In this document: positions 55,402-57,208 of the stretch, piece after piece
Layout of the letters: each line of letters starts with the position of its first letter
How positions within the stretch are numbered: position 1 is the first letter of the stretch
Virus record (IMG/VR): IMGVR_UViG_3300043313_001186
Coordinates: 1 to 57,208 of that record
From: a virus
Reading direction: 5' to 3' (one strand)
Length of the DNA: 57,208 nt
The notes under the pieces: model-generated
Told to the model about the DNA's origin: nothing
The model's input: only the letters and a program-made list of their open reading frames with translations
The model's database searches: none
Program-made: the position numbers and the translations under genes

Positions 55402-57114
55402 TCACGGGGTGACGGCGCAGGCTACGTCAGCGGCACCGGTGTTGCCCGCGAGGCAAGCAACGTCGATCGTGACCTTGACGCCGGAGCCACAGGTGTTGGC
55501 GACGGCGAAGCCTTCCTCGAAGAACGCGGCGGTGTACTGGTTCTGCGTCAGCATGTCGTGGTCGTACACGGTGTCCAGGTCGATCACGTCGTTGGTGAGA
55601 CGGACGAACGAACCGGCCGGGTACAGCAGAGCCTCCAGCGTGTCCGGGAAGGAGGTCCAGCCCGCGGTGCTGGTGGTGTTGAACGGCTGGTAGTCGTACA
55701 CCCACTGCACGGACAGGTTGCGCGCCCCGAAGTAGGCGTTGATCTGCTGGTCGCTGACGGCGAGCAGGTCCACACCGGTACGGCGGGAGAGGTCGGAGCG
55801 GACGATTTCCTTGGCCCAGACCGGAAGCACGACCTCGATCGTCGCGTTCGGGTCCATCGTGTAGATGGTCCGGAGGCGCGTCGCCTGGAGGGACAGGGCG
55901 TCCAGCACATCGCTGGTGGTCGCACCGATTTCGGCGTGGTCAACGGTGGCACCGATCATGGTGCTGATCCGCTGGAGCGTCGCCGCGTTCAGGCGGCGAG
56001 CGTGACCGACGACGGCCAGTTCGAGGATGCGGCGGACCAGTTCGGGGTAGGCCGCGTTGGTGAGCAGACCTGCCGTGATGCAGAAGCCGATCACGTCCAG
56101 ACGGACTTCCTCGAACGGCGGGCACTCGACGGAGTAGCAGGGCTTGATCGCGCCAGCCTCGACCTGCGCCTCGGTGAACGTGAAGCCGAAGTCGGCGTCA
56201 GCCATGAGCGCGGCGAAGTCGGGTCCCTTGGTGAAGTTGATGCCACCGCGGCGAGCCGTGACCTCGGGGATGGAGAGCAGACCGGTGCTGGTTTCCAGCG
56301 AGCAGAAGTCGTAGAGAGTCTCCGACGGCGCACACCAGCCACCGGCCGCGACGAGCGATCCACCCGGAAGACGCGATTCCTTCGCGGCGTCCATGATGGT
56401 GCGGAACTGGTCTTCGAGCGGGGCATCCATGCCAGTGGTGAACTGGTTCTCCGGCTTCTGGATGCGGGCGACGCCGTAGCGCTGGGCCTTGGCACTGAGG
56501 CCGTAGACGCCAGGGTTCATCTGCTTCTGGCCGCCCATCTTGCCTCCGGTGAAGGAGCGAGCGCGGGCGAGGAAGGCTTCGGCCACCTGGTCGAACGAGT
56601 CCAGTTCCTGGCTGTTCGAGAATCCGGGAACGTCGGCCGCGGCGACCAGGACTGCTCCCGGCGTCTTCGGGACGACGACATCCGGGGCGTTGCGCTGAGC
56701 GATAGCCACGGTACGACGGGCGGGCTTCGGTGCCGGGGCGGAGGCCACGACGACCTCCTTTCGGTTCTGGGTGGGGTCGGACTCGTCGTCCTCGTCACCG
56801 GCGGGGTCCTCGTCGGGGTCCTCGGCGGGGTCCTGTCCAGGAACCGGCTCCGTCTCCGGGTTGGGTCGTGCGGCCTGGCTACGAAGGCCAGCAATGCGTG
56901 CGGCTCGTTCGGCGTCGGCAGTCTCGCGGGCTTCGGCCTCGGCGTCGAGCGCGGCGGAGTTGCCCATCAGGGTCTCGGCGCGCGTGATGTCTTCGTCCGT
57001 GAGGTCGGCGTCGTCCTTCGCCATGAGGGCGCTCGCCTCTTCCATCGCCTGCTCACTGAGAGCGCGAAGGGCGTCGAGGTCAAGACCCTCGAACGTCGCG
57101 GGCATCTCGAACAT
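55402..57114 (-). CDS. Major capsid protein with N-terminal scaffold-like domain (570 aa)
   Basis: HK97 fold. Residues 1-~135 are helical and acidic (delta/scaffold domain, probably cut off by the protease). The shell domain starts about residue 200 and shows GGWCAPSETLYDFCSLETST, EVRLDVIGFCITAGLLTNAA and AVVGHARRLNAATLQRIST. ATG has AGGAG seven bases upstream. Two conserved-looking Cys pairs may form disulfides. Confidence 0.92.
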   Translation of the reverse strand: MFEMPATFEGLDLDALRALSEQAMEEASALMAKDDADLTDEDITRAETLMGNSAALDAEAEARETADAERAARIAGLRSQAARPNPETEPVPGQDPAEDPDEDPAGDEDDESDPTQNRKEVVVASAPAPKPARRTVAIAQRNAPDVVVPKTPGAVLVAAADVPGFSNSQELDSFDQVAEAFLARARSFTGGKMGGQKQMNPGVYGLSAKAQRYGVARIQKPENQFTTGMDAPLEDQFRTIMDAAKESRLPGGSLVAAGGWCAPSETLYDFCSLETSTGLLSIPEVTARRGGINFTKGPDFAALMADADFGFTFTEAQVEAGAIKPCYSVECPPFEEVRLDVIGFCITAGLLTNAAYPELVRRILELAVVGHARRLNAATLQRISTMIGATVDHAEIGATTSDVLDALSLQATRLRTIYTMDPNATIEVVLPVWAKEIVRSDLSRRTGVDLLAVSDQQINAYFGARNLSVQWVYDYQPFNTTSTAGWTSFPDTLEALLYPAGSFVRLTNDVIDLDTVYDHDMLTQNQYTAAFFEEGFAVANTCGSGVKVTIDVACLAGNTGAADVACAVTP

Positions 57115-57139
57115 GGTGTCACTCCTAGAGGGTCGTGAG

Positions 57140-57208
57140 GGATAAGTACCAGGGGCTACGCCCGAAACTTGCCCCGTCTACGACGGAGTGATCAAGAGAT
57201 TTCTACCA
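57140..57208. repeat. Terminal direct repeat, right copy
   Basis: Exact second copy of bases 1-69. Removing one copy gives a unit of about 57,139 bp. Confidence 0.95.

Noticed and set aside
1-57208. tRNA genes
   Set aside because: No cloverleaf with a GTTCRA-type T-arm plus matching acceptor stem was recognised by eye; a tRNAscan search would settle it.
1-57208. Integrase, attachment site or lysogeny module
   Set aside because: No tyrosine or serine recombinase motif was seen in any plausible gene; the HNH proteins are nucleases, not integrases.

Overview
The window is a complete, terminally overlapping phage genome. The first 69 bases are repeated exactly at the end, so the unit is about 57,139 bp and circular as assembled. 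High G+C, many GTG starts, GTGA/ATGA stop-start overlaps, a DUF2510 protein and a MuF/protease-type head module point to a siphovirus of a high-GC actinobacterium. The host genus cannot be read from the sequence. I see no integrase, tRNA, DNA polymerase or conventional repressor.

Layout: two divergent arms. The leftward (minus) arm starts near 12.0 kb, runs down through position 1 and, on the circle, continues from 57.1 kb to 37.6 kb. In transcription order it holds a winged-helix protein, a small conserved gene, a C5 DNA methyltransferase, tiny genes, a beta-helix-like tail fibre, TerS-like and TerL, portal, a MuF/protease fusion, capsid, a PKD-containing tail-tube candidate, connectors, frameshifted tail chaperones, tape measure, minor tail proteins, a collagen-like fibre, a two-enzyme lysin and a small membrane protein. 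A two-gene rightward island (HNH nuclease and ribbon-helix-helix protein) sits inside this arm at 7.5-8.0 kb. The rightward (plus) arm, 12.8-37.6 kb, is the early/replication arm. It carries about 45 mostly tiny, translationally coupled genes (zinc ribbons, single-TM proteins, unknowns), an AAA+ ATPase, a tandem RHH protein, a ParB-like protein, a P-loop helicase, SSB, a resolvase-like nuclease, a Rad52-like annealase and a Cas4-like exonuclease. The arms converge on terminators at 37.33 and 37.57 kb.

The standout feature is a dispersed palindrome, GAAAGT-N3/4-ACTTTC, in about 41 copies. Most lie just upstream of start codons or downstream of SigA-like promoters, and about a dozen are inside coding sequence. 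The nine copies from 12.4 to 15.0 kb all have a 4-nt spacer and all others a 3-nt spacer. This looks like a genome-wide operator or regulatory network, and two ribbon-helix-helix proteins encoded here are candidate ligands. Other non-coding structure includes a 31-bp inverted repeat flanking the first rightward gene, a duplicated hairpin-palindrome-SD module, structured leaders before two operons and a candidate replication origin at about 27.0 kb.

Functions are assigned from motifs and family resemblance by eye; no database search was possible.
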